Shown: positions 8,923-17,717, numbered from the stretch's first letter. The stretch: DNA of 64,000 bases from Rathayibacter sp. VKM Ac-2856 (GCF_013205055.1 NZ_JABMLF010000003.1:124001-188000), one strand, 5' to 3'. The notes: generated by a model from the letters alone, not told the origin. Program-made: numbers and translations.

Positions 8923-8941
8923 GAAGGTAAGCCAACCCTTA
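8923..8941. promoter_or_regulatory. Iron box (DtxR/IdeR-type operator) of the siderophore importer
   Basis: The 19-base segment GAAGGTAAGCCAACCCTTA matches the DtxR/IdeR consensus TTAGGTTAGCCTAACCTAA at 13 of 19 positions. A TAGCCT box at 8914-8919 could serve as -10, so bound repressor would block transcription into the ATPase gene. The placement directly before iron-siderophore uptake genes supports the call. Confidence 0.65.
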
Positions 8942-8994
8942 GTCAGCGGATCTCCTCCCCGCTCGCTCTTCAGACGCAGGACTCCGCCTTCCCC

Positions 8995-9879
8995 ATGCAC
9001 CCCTCCCCCGAGCCTCCGCGCTCGCCCTCGCGCCTCGCCGGTGCCGACCTCGTGCTCGGCTTCGGTCAGCGCACCGTCGTCGACGGCGTCTCGGTGCAGC
9101 TGGAGCCCGGCCGGGTGACCGCGCTGGTCGGGCCGAACGGCTCCGGCAAGTCGACGCTGCTGCGCGCACTGGCGCGGCTGCACACCCCCAGCGGCGGACT
9201 CGTCACCCTCGACGACGACCGCCCCGCGACCGCGCTGAGCAGCCGCGACTTCGCTCGCGAGGTGACCCTCTTCGCGCAGAGCCGCACCGCGCCGCAGGGG
9301 CTCAGCGTGCGCGAGGTCGTCACCTTCGGCCGCCACCCGCACCGCCGCCCCTTCGCCGGCCCCTCGGCCCGGGACCGCGACGCCGTCGAGCAGGCGATGG
9401 CCGCCACGGGCGTGCTGTCGATGGCGGAGCGCGCCGCGGGCGAGCTCAGCGGCGGCGAGCTGCAGCGTGTCTGGCTCGCAGCCTGCCTCGCCCAGCAGAC
9501 CGGGGTCGTGCTGCTGGACGAGCCGACCAACCACCTCGACCTCCGGTACCAGGTCGAGACGCTCGATCTCCTCCGCGATCTCGCCGAGGTGCACGGCGCC
9601 GCCGTCGGCGTCGTCCTGCACGACCTCGATCACGCCGCACGCGTCGCCGACCGCCTGCTGCTGCTGAGCGACGGCCGCGTCCTCGCCGAGGGCGCCCCGA
9701 TCGAGGTGCTCACCGCCGAGCACATCGAGGCGGCCTACGGGCTGCCGGTCGAGGTCGCCGTGGACGAGCGGACCGGCCGCCTGCGCATCGACCCCGTCGG
9801 CCGGCACAGCAGCCGCCTGCACGACTCCCGCCCGCACGAGACGACCCCCGCCCGTTCCCGAGAGGACACCGAAGAATGA
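8995..9879 (+). CDS. Iron-siderophore ABC transporter ATP-binding protein (FepC/FecE type)
   Basis: The 294-residue cytoplasmic ATPase has Walker A GPNGSGKST (residues 46-54), the signature LSGGELQRVW, Walker B VVLLDEPTNHLD and the switch histidine in VLHDLDHA. Sequence and context match ATPases that energise ferric-siderophore or heme import through FecCD-type permeases. Its stop overlaps the start of the next gene (ATGA), which encodes the binding protein and both permease halves, so the two genes together would form a complete importer. The C-terminus extends about 30 residues past the usual end and is rich in H, R and S. Regulation by iron through the upstream operator is likely. Confidence 0.9.
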   Translation: MHPSPEPPRSPSRLAGADLVLGFGQRTVVDGVSVQLEPGRVTALVGPNGSGKSTLLRALARLHTPSGGLVTLDDDRPATALSSRDFAREVTLFAQSRTAPQGLSVREVVTFGRHPHRRPFAGPSARDRDAVEQAMAATGVLSMAERAAGELSGGELQRVWLAACLAQQTGVVLLDEPTNHLDLRYQVETLDLLRDLAEVHGAAVGVVLHDLDHAARVADRLLLLSDGRVLAEGAPIEVLTAEHIEAAYGLPVEVAVDERTGRLRIDPVGRHSSRLHDSRPHETTPARSREDTEE

Positions 9880-12800
9880 CCCGCGCACCCCTCCTCCCCA
9901 CGGCCCTCGCCGCGGCCGCCGCCGGCGTGCTCCTGCTCACCGGCTGCGGCACCACCGCCGTCGAGACCGCCGACGCCGCCGGCACTGTCGACTCCGCCGA
10001 GTGCGCCGCCGACGACACGCCGACCGCCACCGGCGCCGTCTCGCTGACCGACAGCCTCGGCCGCACCGTCGAGCTCGACGCCCCCGCCCAGCGGATCGTC
10101 GTGCTCGAGTGGCAGCAGACCGAGGACCTGCTGACGCTCTGCGTCGCCCCGGTCGGCGCCGCCTCGACGGAGGACTACGCCACCTACGTCAGCGCCGAGA
10201 CCCTGCCCGCGAGCACTGCGGACGTCGGCGAGCGCGGCGAGCCCGATCTGGACACCCTCTACGGGCTCGACCCGGATCTGATCGTGATGGAGGCCTACAG
10301 CGCCGACGACGACCTGCTCGCTCAGCTCGAGGAGCGCGACGTGCCCGTGCTCGCGACCATCGGCGCGGACGCGAGCGGTCAGATCGACAACATGAAGGAG
10401 GTGTTCTCGCTCCTCGGCGAGGCCACCGGCCGGACCGAGCGCGCCGACGCGGTGCTCGCGGAGTTCGACCAGCACCTGGCCGACGCGAAGACCGAGGTCG
10501 CCGAGGCCGCGCTCGCGACGCCCGAGTTCGTCTTCTTCGACGGCTGGATCGAGAGCGGCAACGTCGTCATCCGCCCCTACGGCAAGGGCGCGCTCTTCAC
10601 CGAGCTCGGCGAGGAGCTCGGCCTCGAGGGCGCCTGGACCGACGAGATCAACGACTCCTACGGCAGCGGCGGCGTCGACCCCTCCTACGGGCTCGCGCAG
10701 ACCGATATCGAGGGGCTGACCGCGGTCGGCGAGGCGAACCTCGTCTACTCCAACGACGGCACCGCCGACAGCTACGTGACCGAGCTCGCGAAGAGCCCGG
10801 TCTGGGCCGCGCTGCCCGCCGTGCAGCAGGGGCGCGCCTTCGAGTTCCCGCCCGGCGTCTGGGGCGCCGGCGGTCCGAAGTCGGGCGAGCAGGCCATCGA
10901 CGCCTTCGTGGACGTCATCGTCGGCGTGCTCGCGGCCCTCGCGGTCGCGGTCGTGCTCATCGGGCTCTGGCACCTGACCCAGGGCACCTCGGGGATCGGC
11001 GCGGACGGACTGCTCCGCGCCCTCCTCGGCGAGGAGGTGTCGGTCGGCGGGGTCTCCGCGGCCGATGTCTTCGCCGGCTCACGGCTGCCGCGCCTGTCCG
11101 CGGGCATCGCCGTCGGTCTCGCCCTCGGCGCCGCCGGCGCCCTGCTGCAGTCGATCTCGCGCAACGCCCTCGCCTCACCCGACACGCTCGCGGTGACGGC
11201 CGGCGCCTACTTCGCCCTGACCGCGGTGGCCGCCTTCTCGGTGTCGGTGCCGCTCTGGGCGTCGAGCGGAGTCGCCTTCCTCGGCGGTCTCGCCGCGGCG
11301 GCCCTCGTGCTCGCGCTCACCGGGCGGGCCGCGGGGACCTCGAGCACCCGGCTCATCCTGGCGGGCTCGGCCATCGCGATGGCGCTCGACTCCGGCACGG
11401 CGATGCTGCTGATCCTCTTCCGGGAGAACACGACTGGGCTCTTCGCCTGGGGCAGCGGCTCGCTCGGGCAGCTGAACATCGACGCCTCGGTCCGCGCGGC
11501 TCCGCTGATCGCCGTCGTCCTCGCACTGGCCCTGCTGCTCTCGCGCCGCCTCGATGTGCTCGGTCTCGGCGAGGACGGCGCCGCGACGCTCGGCGTCCCG
11601 GTCCGCTCGACCCGCGCGCTGGCCCTGCTCTGCGCGGTGCTGCTCACCAGCACCTCGGTCACCTTGGCCGGGCCGATCGCCTTCGTCGGGCTCGGCGCCC
11701 CCGTCCTCACCCGGCTGCTGGCGGCGCGGGTCCCAGCGCTGCGCCGCCACGTCTTCCTGGTGCCCGCCTCGGCGCTGATCGGCGCCGCGCTGATCGTGCT
11801 CGCCGACGCACTGCTGCGCGCGATCCTCAGCCCGGAGGGGGCCACGGCGATCCCGACGGGCATCCCGACCGCGGTGCTCGGCGGACTCGTCATCGTGGTG
11901 CTCGCGCTGCGGATGCGCGACGCCGGAGCGGCGCGAACGGCACGCACGGTCCACTCGACCCTGCGGACGGCGCGGCGGTTCCGGGTCGTGCTCGCGGTCG
12001 TCGGCGTCCTGCTCGCGGTGACGATCGTGCTCGCGCTGCTCGCGGGGAGCCTGCAGCTGCGGCTCGGCGACGTCGCCCTCTGGCTGCAGAGCGCTGCACC
12101 GGACCTCGTCGCCCGCGCCCTCGACGAACGGGCACCGCGGATCGCGGCGGCCGTGCTCGCCGGCGCGGCGCTCGCCCTCGCGGGCACCGCCGTGCAGGGC
12201 ACCGTGCGCAATCCGCTGGCCGAGCCGGGACTGCTCGGCATCACGGCGGGCGCAGGGCTCGGCGCTGTGATCGTCGTCACCACCGGGCTCGGCGGCGGCG
12301 GTCGGCCGGTGCTGATCATGATGGCGGTCGCCGCGGGGCTCGTGACCTTCGGGGCGATCGCCCTGCTCGCCTGGCGGGGCGGACTGCAGCCGGACCGCTT
12401 CGTGCTCGTCGGCATCGGCGCCGGCTACGCCCTGAGTGCGGTGACCGCCTTCCTCCTGCTGAGCTCCGACCCCTGGCGGACGCCGCGGATCCTCACCTGG
12501 CTCTCCGGCACCACGTACGGCCGGTCGCTGCCGGACGTCCTGCCGGTCGCCGTCGGGATCCTCGTGCTGCTGCCGGTGCTCCTGGGCCTGCGCCGCCGAC
12601 TCGATCTGCTGGCGATCGACGAGGACACCCCGCGGATCCTCGGCGTCCGGCCCGAGCGCACCCGCCTGGGCATGCTCGCGCTGGCCGCCGTGCTCGCCTC
12701 GCTGGCCGTCGTCGCCGTCGGCACCGTCGGCTTCGTCGGCCTGGTCGCGCCGCACTTGGCCCGCACGCTGGTCGGCGCGCGGCACGGGCGCATCGTGCCG

Positions 12801-12950
12801 GTCGCGATGCTGCTCGGCGGGCTGCTCGTCCTCGTCGCCGACACCCTCGGCCGCACGCTGATCGCGCCGTCGCAGCTGCCCGCGGGCCTGATGATCGCGC
12901 TGGTCGGCGCGCCCTACTTCGTCTGGCTGCTCCGCCGCACCCGCGACTGA
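9876..12950 (+). CDS. Fused siderophore-binding lipoprotein and double FecCD permease (1024 residues)
   Basis: One uninterrupted frame encodes three parts. Residues 1-24 form a lipoprotein signal ending LLLTGC. Residues about 45-345 are a FecB/FepB-type periplasmic-binding domain (LTDSLGRTVELDAPAQRIVV and LDTLYGLDPDLIVM). Residues about 350-685 and 690-1024 are two FecCD permease repeats, marked by SRLPRLSAG with LLQSISRNALASP and by ERAPRIAAA with VQGTVRNPLAEPGLLG. Double permeases such as FhuB are known; addition of the binding lipoprotein in the same chain is unusual. The joint is near 10910-10935 (FVDVIVGVL running into AALAVAVVLIGLWHLTQG), with no linker. In BtuCD-type permeases the N-terminus is cytoplasmic while the lipoprotein domain is outside, so the fusion raises a topology problem. 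A stop and restart lost by deletion, or a sequence error, must be considered. The 3' end overlaps the convergent APC gene by 37 bases. Confidence 0.8.
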   Translation: MTRAPLLPTALAAAAAGVLLLTGCGTTAVETADAAGTVDSAECAADDTPTATGAVSLTDSLGRTVELDAPAQRIVVLEWQQTEDLLTLCVAPVGAASTEDYATYVSAETLPASTADVGERGEPDLDTLYGLDPDLIVMEAYSADDDLLAQLEERDVPVLATIGADASGQIDNMKEVFSLLGEATGRTERADAVLAEFDQHLADAKTEVAEAALATPEFVFFDGWIESGNVVIRPYGKGALFTELGEELGLEGAWTDEINDSYGSGGVDPSYGLAQTDIEGLTAVGEANLVYSNDGTADSYVTELAKSPVWAALPAVQQGRAFEFPPGVWGAGGPKSGEQAIDAFVDVIVGVLAALAVAVVLIGLWHLTQGTSGIGADGLLRALLGEEVSVGGVSAADVFAGSRLPRLSAGIAVGLALGAAGALLQSISRNALASPDTLAVTAGAYFALTAVAAFSVSVPLWASSGVAFLGGLAAAALVLALTGRAAGTSSTRLILAGSAIAMALDSGTAMLLILFRENTTGLFAWGSGSLGQLNIDASVRAAPLIAVVLALALLLSRRLDVLGLGEDGAATLGVPVRSTRALALLCAVLLTSTSVTLAGPIAFVGLGAPVLTRLLAARVPALRRHVFLVPASALIGAALIVLADALLRAILSPEGATAIPTGIPTAVLGGLVIVVLALRMRDAGAARTARTVHSTLRTARRFRVVLAVVGVLLAVTIVLALLAGSLQLRLGDVALWLQSAAPDLVARALDERAPRIAAAVLAGAALALAGTAVQGTVRNPLAEPGLLGITAGAGLGAVIVVTTGLGGGGRPVLIMMAVAAGLVTFGAIALLAWRGGLQPDRFVLVGIGAGYALSAVTAFLLLSSDPWRTPRILTWLSGTTYGRSLPDVLPVAVGILVLLPVLLGLRRRLDLLAIDEDTPRILGVRPERTRLGMLALAAVLASLAVVAVGTVGFVGLVAPHLARTLVGARHGRIVPVAMLLGGLLVLVADTLGRTLIAPSQLPAGLMIALVGAPYFVWLLRRTRD

Positions 12951-14182
12951 GTGATCACCCGGTACGCGGCGCCGACGGCCAGCACCGCGGCGCCGCCCGC
13001 GATCGAGGCGGGCGGCAGGGTCGCCACGAGCAGCAGGCAGCCGGCCACGCCGATGACCGCCAGCACGCGCGGGTAACGGCGGTGCCGCGCCTCCTGCGTC
13101 AGCGCCGCGACGTTCGCGACCAGGTAGTAGAGCAGCACGCCGAACGAGGAGAAGCCGATCGCCGAGCGCAGGTCGGCGACGAGCACCAGGACGACGATGA
13201 TCGCACCGACGGTGATCTCGGCGCGGCGCGGGACGCTGCGCACCGGGTCGATCGTCGCCAGCGCGCGCGGCAGGTCGCCGTTGCGCGACATCGCCAGGCT
13301 CGTGCGGCCGATGCCGGCGATCAGGGCGAGCAGCGCGCCGAGGCTCGCCGCGGCGGCGCCCGCGCGGATCAGCGGCGCCGTCCACGGCCAGGCAGCGGCC
13401 GCGTCGACGAGCGGCTGGGTGGAGGCGGCGAGCCCGTCCGCGCCGAGGGCGGCCAGCAGCGAGACGCCGACGACGGTGTAGATCACGACGGCGAGCACGA
13501 GCGCGCCGAGGATCGCCCGCGGCACGGTGCGCGCGGGGTCGCGCACCTCCTCCCCCATCGTCGCGATGCGGGCGTAGCCGGCGAAGGCGAAGAACAGCAG
13601 GCCGGCCGACTGCAGCACGCCGTAGGCGTCGAAGGGCCGGTCCGCGACGGCGTCGAAGGGCCCGCCCGCCGCGGACGGCCCGGAGGCCGCGACGGCCGCG
13701 ACCGCCACGACCAGCACCACGAGCACGATCGAGAGCAGGATCCGCGTCGCCAGCGCCGTGCGCGTCACGCCGAGCACGTTCACCGTGACCAGGGCGACGA
13801 CCGCCGCGACGGCGACCGGCCGCTCCCACCCGGCCGGGGCGGCGTAGGCGGCGACGGTCAGCGCCATCGCCGCGCAGCTCGCGGTCTTACCGACGACGAA
13901 GCTCCAGCCGGCCAGGAAGCCCGGCCACTCGCCGAGCCGCTCGCGGCCGTAGAGGTAGGCGCCGCCCGAGCGCGGGTACTGCGCGGCGAGCTGCGCCGTC
14001 GAGGAGGCGTTGGCCCAGGCGACGAGCGCGGCGAGCGCGAGACCGATCAGCAGCCACGGGCCGGCCGCGGCGGCGGCGGGCGCGAACGCGGAGAAGAGAC
14101 CGGCACCGAGCATCGAGCCGAGCCCGATGACGACGGCGTCGGGGGTGCCCAGGCGGCGGGCGAGGGAGGCGTGGGAGGTCAC
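12914..14182 (-). CDS. APC superfamily amino acid permease
   Basis: The 422-residue integral membrane protein has about 12 hydrophobic helices and the APC consensus in helix 1 (VVIGLGSMLGAGLFSAFAPA). The helix 2-3 region ends YPRSGGAYLYGRERLG, typical of amino acid or polyamine permeases. The substrate is unknown. The GTG start at 14182 has a TAAGAC-like box six bases upstream. Its last 37 bases overlap the end of the convergent siderophore transporter gene, so the two transcripts are complementary at their 3' ends. Confidence 0.88.
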   Translation of the reverse strand: MTSHASLARRLGTPDAVVIGLGSMLGAGLFSAFAPAAAAAGPWLLIGLALAALVAWANASSTAQLAAQYPRSGGAYLYGRERLGEWPGFLAGWSFVVGKTASCAAMALTVAAYAAPAGWERPVAVAAVVALVTVNVLGVTRTALATRILLSIVLVVLVVAVAAVAASGPSAAGGPFDAVADRPFDAYGVLQSAGLLFFAFAGYARIATMGEEVRDPARTVPRAILGALVLAVVIYTVVGVSLLAALGADGLAASTQPLVDAAAAWPWTAPLIRAGAAAASLGALLALIAGIGRTSLAMSRNGDLPRALATIDPVRSVPRRAEITVGAIIVVLVLVADLRSAIGFSSFGVLLYYLVANVAALTQEARHRRYPRVLAVIGVAGCLLLVATLPPASIAGGAAVLAVGAAYRVITQSRVRRSSQTK

Positions 14183-14253
14183 CGCCCCGTCTTAGCGCAC
14201 CCCGGAGACCGGCGGGTTAACCTGGGCGTCCGCGCCGAGACCGGGAGGCTCCC

Positions 14254-14922
14254 ATCCGCATCCTCATCGTCGACGACGAGATCAATCTGCTCCGCGCGCT
14301 CGAGGCGGGCCTCCAGGGCGAGGGCTTCGCGGTCGACACCGCCGCGAACGGCACCGACGCGCTCTGGCTCGCGCAGGAGGCGGAGTACGCGGCGATCGTC
14401 CTCGATCTGATGCTCCCCGACATCAGCGGCTTCCGCGTCTGCGAGCGCCTGCGCGCGGCCGAGGACTGGACGCCGATCCTGATGCTGACCGCGAAGGACG
14501 GCGACCTGGACCAGGTCGAGGCGCTCGACACCGGCGCCGACGACTACCTCACCAAGCCGTTCTCCTTCCCGGTGCTGGTCGCGCGGCTGCGGGCGCTGAT
14601 CCGCCGCGGCGCCGCCGAGCGCCCGACCGTGCTGGTCGTCGGCGACCTCGTGCTCGACCCCGCCGCCCGCCGGGTGGAGCGCGGCGGCGTGCCGATCCCG
14701 CTCACCGCGCGCGAGTTCAGCGTGCTCGAGTACCTCGTCTCCCGGGCCGGCGACGTCGTCTCCAAGCGCGACGTCCTCGGCGCGGTCTGGGACTTCGACT
14801 TCGACGGCGACCCCAACATCGTCGAGGTCTACATCCGCACCCTCCGCAACAAGATCGACCGGCCGTTCGGCCGCGAGACGATCCGCACCCAGCGCGGCGC
14901 GGGCTACTCGGTGCAGCCGTGA
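14254..14922 (+). CDS. OmpR/PhoB family response regulator, apparent ATC start codon
   Basis: The receiver domain begins RILIVDDE and carries the phosphoacceptor aspartate (VLDLMLPD, residue 51), the Thr of LTAKDG and the Lys of TKPF. The C-terminal winged helix contains LTAREFSVLEYL and VEVYIRTLRNKID. The family normally starts Met-Arg-Ile-Leu-Ile-Val, but the Met position here is ATC at 14254, five bases after GGGAGG. The same frame has a stop at 14218-14220 and no ATG, GTG, TTG or CTG between, while the next ATG (14410) would delete most of the receiver. Initiation at ATC, or a mutation or sequence error, is therefore implied. The stop overlaps the kinase start (GTGA). Confidence 0.85.
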   Translation: MRILIVDDEINLLRALEAGLQGEGFAVDTAANGTDALWLAQEAEYAAIVLDLMLPDISGFRVCERLRAAEDWTPILMLTAKDGDLDQVEALDTGADDYLTKPFSFPVLVARLRALIRRGAAERPTVLVVGDLVLDPAARRVERGGVPIPLTAREFSVLEYLVSRAGDVVSKRDVLGAVWDFDFDGDPNIVEVYIRTLRNKIDRPFGRETIRTQRGAGYSVQP

Positions 14923-16259
14923 CGGGCGGCGCGGCCGGGAGGCGCGGCGCGGTCGGGAGGGGCCGGCGCTCGCTGCGCACCCGGATCACGCTCGCGGCGA
15001 CCGCGGTCGTCGCCCTCGCGGCGGTGCTCGGCGCGGCCGGCTTCCTGCTGGTGCTGTCCTCGGTGCTCGCCGGCAGCGCCGCGACGGCCGCCGAGACCGA
15101 GGCGGAGCGGATCGCGACCCTGGTCGAGAACGACGGCGCGGCCGCGGTGCGGGCCTCGGAGGGCGCGGTGCAGCTGGTCGTCGACGGGCGCGTGGTCGCC
15201 GCGGGCGAGGACGCGGAGGACCTGCCGGCGCTGGCGACCGAGGAGCGCGACGAGCCGTTCGCGACGACGCCCGCGGACGAGGATCCGCTCGTGGTCGCGA
15301 CCCAGGAGCTGGACGACGGCGCGCTCCTCGTCGTCGGCGTGCCCGACGAGGGCCGCGGGGAGGCGCTCGCGACGACCGCGGGGCTGCTCGCGGTCGCCGT
15401 GCCGCTGCTGATCGCCTTCGTCGCGATCGTCTGCCGGGTCGTCGTGGGCCGGGCGCTGCGGCCGGTCGACCGCATGCGGGCGGAGGCGGACGCGGTGACC
15501 GCCGCGGCCCTGGACCGCCGGATCGCGGAGCCCGGCTCGGGCGACGAGATCGACCGGCTCGCGCAGACGCTCAACCGGATGCTCGGGCGCCTCGAGGACG
15601 GCCAGGAGCGCCAGCGCCGGTTCGTCTTGGACGCCTCGCACGAGCTCCGCTCCCCGGTCGCGGCCCTGCGCCAGAGCGCCGAGGTGGCGCTCGCGCATCC
15701 CGACCGCTTCGACGGTGCCCGGCTGGCGACCACGGTCGCCGAGGAGTCGGTGCGGATGGGCGGCCTGATCGAGGGACTGCTGCTGCTGGCGCGCGCCGAC
15801 GAGGCCCGGCTGGCGGTGCTCGCTGCGCCGGTCGACCTCGACGACCTGGCGCTGCGCGAGGTGCGGCGGCTGCGCGACTCCGGGATCGCCGTCGACGCGT
15901 CCGGGGTCTCCCCGGTGCAGGCGGTGGCCGACGAGGCGCTGCTCGGGCGGGCGCTGCGGAACCTGGTCGACAACGCGGTGCGCCACCGCGCCTCGCGGCT
16001 CGCGATCGCGACCCGCGGCGAGGGCGAGGCGGCGGTGATCGTCGTCGACGACGACGGTCCGGGCATTCCGCCGGCCGAGCGCGAGCGGGTGCTCGGGCGC
16101 TTCGTGCGGCTGGACGAGGGGCGCGCCCGCGACGCCGGCGGCTCCGGGCTGGGGCTGGCGATCGTCGCCGAGATCGCTGCCGCGCACGGCGGGAGCGTCG
16201 CGGTCGAGGAGTCGCCGTGGGGTGGCGCGCGGCTGACGCTGCGGGTGCCGCTGGGCTGA
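14919..16259 (+). CDS. Sensor histidine kinase with HAMP domain
   Basis: The 446-residue membrane kinase has a transmembrane helix near residues 22-50, an extracytoplasmic region rich in E, A and D, a second helix near residues 145-175, then a HAMP linker. The H-box is LDASHELRSP with the phosphorylated histidine at about residue 241. The catalytic domain has RNLVDNAVRH (N box), DDDGPGIP (G1) and GSGLGLAIV (G2). It is coupled by overlap to the OmpR-type regulator. The PepSY protein encoded 93 bases downstream may be an output or an accessory sensor. The stimulus is unknown. Confidence 0.92.
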   Translation: MTGGAAGRRGAVGRGRRSLRTRITLAATAVVALAAVLGAAGFLLVLSSVLAGSAATAAETEAERIATLVENDGAAAVRASEGAVQLVVDGRVVAAGEDAEDLPALATEERDEPFATTPADEDPLVVATQELDDGALLVVGVPDEGRGEALATTAGLLAVAVPLLIAFVAIVCRVVVGRALRPVDRMRAEADAVTAAALDRRIAEPGSGDEIDRLAQTLNRMLGRLEDGQERQRRFVLDASHELRSPVAALRQSAEVALAHPDRFDGARLATTVAEESVRMGGLIEGLLLLARADEARLAVLAAPVDLDDLALREVRRLRDSGIAVDASGVSPVQAVADEALLGRALRNLVDNAVRHRASRLAIATRGEGEAAVIVVDDDGPGIPPAERERVLGRFVRLDEGRARDAGGSGLGLAIVAEIAAAHGGSVAVEESPWGGARLTLRVPLG

Positions 16260-16352
16260 GGCCACGCCCTCCGGTCGCTTCAGGGTGGCTTCAGCGAGCC
16301 CGCGGGACAGTGGCTGCGGCGTCGACGAGCGGCGCCGGAGACGGAGCGGATC

Positions 16353-16961
16353 ATGAAGAAGAAGACCGGGATCATCGTCGGAGTCGTGGGCGCGGTCGTG
16401 CTCGTCGGGGCCGGCACGGGCATCGCCTTCGCCGCGACCGACGGCTTCGAGCGCTCGGACGCGCTGACCGGAGCGGACCTCGACCGCGCGAGCGAGGTCG
16501 CGATCAGCGAGATCGGCGGCGGGACCGTCACCTCGGCCGAGCGCGACGACGACGGCACGCCGGGCTACGAGCTCGAGCTGCGCGGCGACGACGGCCTCGA
16601 GTACGACGTGCGTCTCGACGACTCCTTCGGAGTCCTCGTGGTCGACCCGGAGGACGACGACGCCGTGCGCGGCGACGGCGCGACCGGCACGGGCAGCGAC
16701 GGCACGACCGGCACGACGGACGGCACGGCCGGAACGGACGACGCCACGACCGGCGCCGTCGATCCCGACGACCTCGTCGGCGAGGAGCTGACCCGCGCGA
16801 GCGAGGCCGCGATCGCCGCGGTCGGCGGCGGCACGGTGACCGAGGCCGAGCGCAGCGACGACGCCGACCACGCGTTCGACGTGGAGGTCACCCGCGCGGA
16901 CGGCACCGACGTGGACGTCGACCTCGGCGCCGACTTCGCGGTCCTGCGCACAGAGGAGTAG
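16353..16961 (+). CDS. Secreted or membrane-anchored protein with two PepSY-like domains
   Basis: The 202-residue product starts MKKKTGIIVG with one hydrophobic N-terminal segment, then two copies of a PepSY-like unit. The copies are recognisable by the pairs RASEVAISEIGGGTVTSAER / RASEAAIAAVGGGTVTEAER and by YDVRLDDSFGVLVV / VDVDLGADFAVLRT. A G/T/D-rich linker (about residues 110-135) joins them. PepSY domains are small extracytoplasmic modules linked to protease inhibition and envelope signalling. The position immediately after a two-component system suggests co-regulation or a feedback role; this is inferred. Confidence 0.8.
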   Translation: MKKKTGIIVGVVGAVVLVGAGTGIAFAATDGFERSDALTGADLDRASEVAISEIGGGTVTSAERDDDGTPGYELELRGDDGLEYDVRLDDSFGVLVVDPEDDDAVRGDGATGTGSDGTTGTTDGTAGTDDATTGAVDPDDLVGEELTRASEAAIAAVGGGTVTEAERSDDADHAFDVEVTRADGTDVDVDLGADFAVLRTEE

Positions 16962-17000
16962 GACCCGCGAGCAGGGGTGAGCGCCCGGAGTCGGAGGGGC

Positions 17001-17717
17001 TCAGCCCTTCCCGGGCCCGTTCCCGTTGCCCGGGTTCTGCCCGCTCGACGGGCTGCGACCGCCGCCGTTGCCGCCGGTGCCCGGAGCCTCCACGGGCTCC
17101 TCGACCGGCGCCTCGACCGCGGGTGCGCCCACGGCGGGCGCCGACGGCACGGGCGCCGGCGACTCCTCCTCGGGCGGCTCGGTCGGCTCGGTCGGCTCCA
17201 AGGGCTCGGTCGACTCGGTCTCCTCGGGAATCGGCGACGGCTCCTCGTCCGCGGTCTCGACCGGGGCCGGGGTCTCCTCCTCGGGAGTCTCCTCGGCCGG
17301 CGGCTCCTCCTCGGCGGGCGCGGTCTCCTCGGGGACGGGCGCGGTCGACTCCTCGGGCGCGGGCACGGCGGCGATCAGCGCACCGAGGTCCGCGCGCACC
17401 AGATCGGCCTGAGCCTGGATCGCGCTCGCACGATCGGCCTGGACCGTCCCGCCCGCGATCGCCGCGTCGAGCGTCGCCTGGAGCGCGTCGAGCTCGGTCA
17501 GCGCTCCCTCCCAGTCGTCGGCCGACGCCTTCTCGGCGACCGCCACGACGGCGTCGTCGAGCGCCTGCGCGGTGCCGTCGTCGATCGACGGATCCGAGGC
17601 GGAGCAGCCCGACAGCACGAGCACCGCGGCGAGCACCGCTCCCCCGGCACGCAGTCGGAGGCCGGTGCGCAGGCCGAGACCCGTGCGCAGTCCCCTCACG
17701 CGCTTCCCGCCCCTCAT
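17001..17717 (-). CDS. Proline/glutamate-rich lipoprotein encoded with a Ser/Thr kinase
   Basis: The 238-residue product has an Arg-rich N-terminus, a hydrophobic stretch and the lipobox LVLSGCSAS, so it should be a membrane-anchored lipoprotein. A predicted helical region follows (about residues 45-125), rich in A, L and D. The C-terminal half is low-complexity P, E, T and S ending in a G/N-rich tail, which suggests a cell-wall-spanning stalk. Its ATG overlaps the stop of the upstream kinase gene (ATGA), so the pair is translationally coupled. No family is recognised. A role as extracytoplasmic partner or sensor of the kinase is inferred. Confidence 0.75.
   Translation of the reverse strand: MRGGKRVRGLRTGLGLRTGLRLRAGGAVLAAVLVLSGCSASDPSIDDGTAQALDDAVVAVAEKASADDWEGALTELDALQATLDAAIAGGTVQADRASAIQAQADLVRADLGALIAAVPAPEESTAPVPEETAPAEEEPPAEETPEEETPAPVETADEEPSPIPEETESTEPLEPTEPTEPPEEESPAPVPSAPAVGAPAVEAPVEEPVEAPGTGGNGGGRSPSSGQNPGNGNGPGKG

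Noticed and set aside
10001-14410. A 1469-codon frame overlapping the siderophore transporter
   Set aside because: Its composition is R/A/G-rich and it overlaps clear coding sequence in another frame and the antisense of the APC gene.
14410-14922. Response regulator starting at ATG 14410
   Set aside because: This would remove the acidic pocket and the phosphoacceptor Asp encoded upstream, although the upstream frame has perfect receiver sequence.
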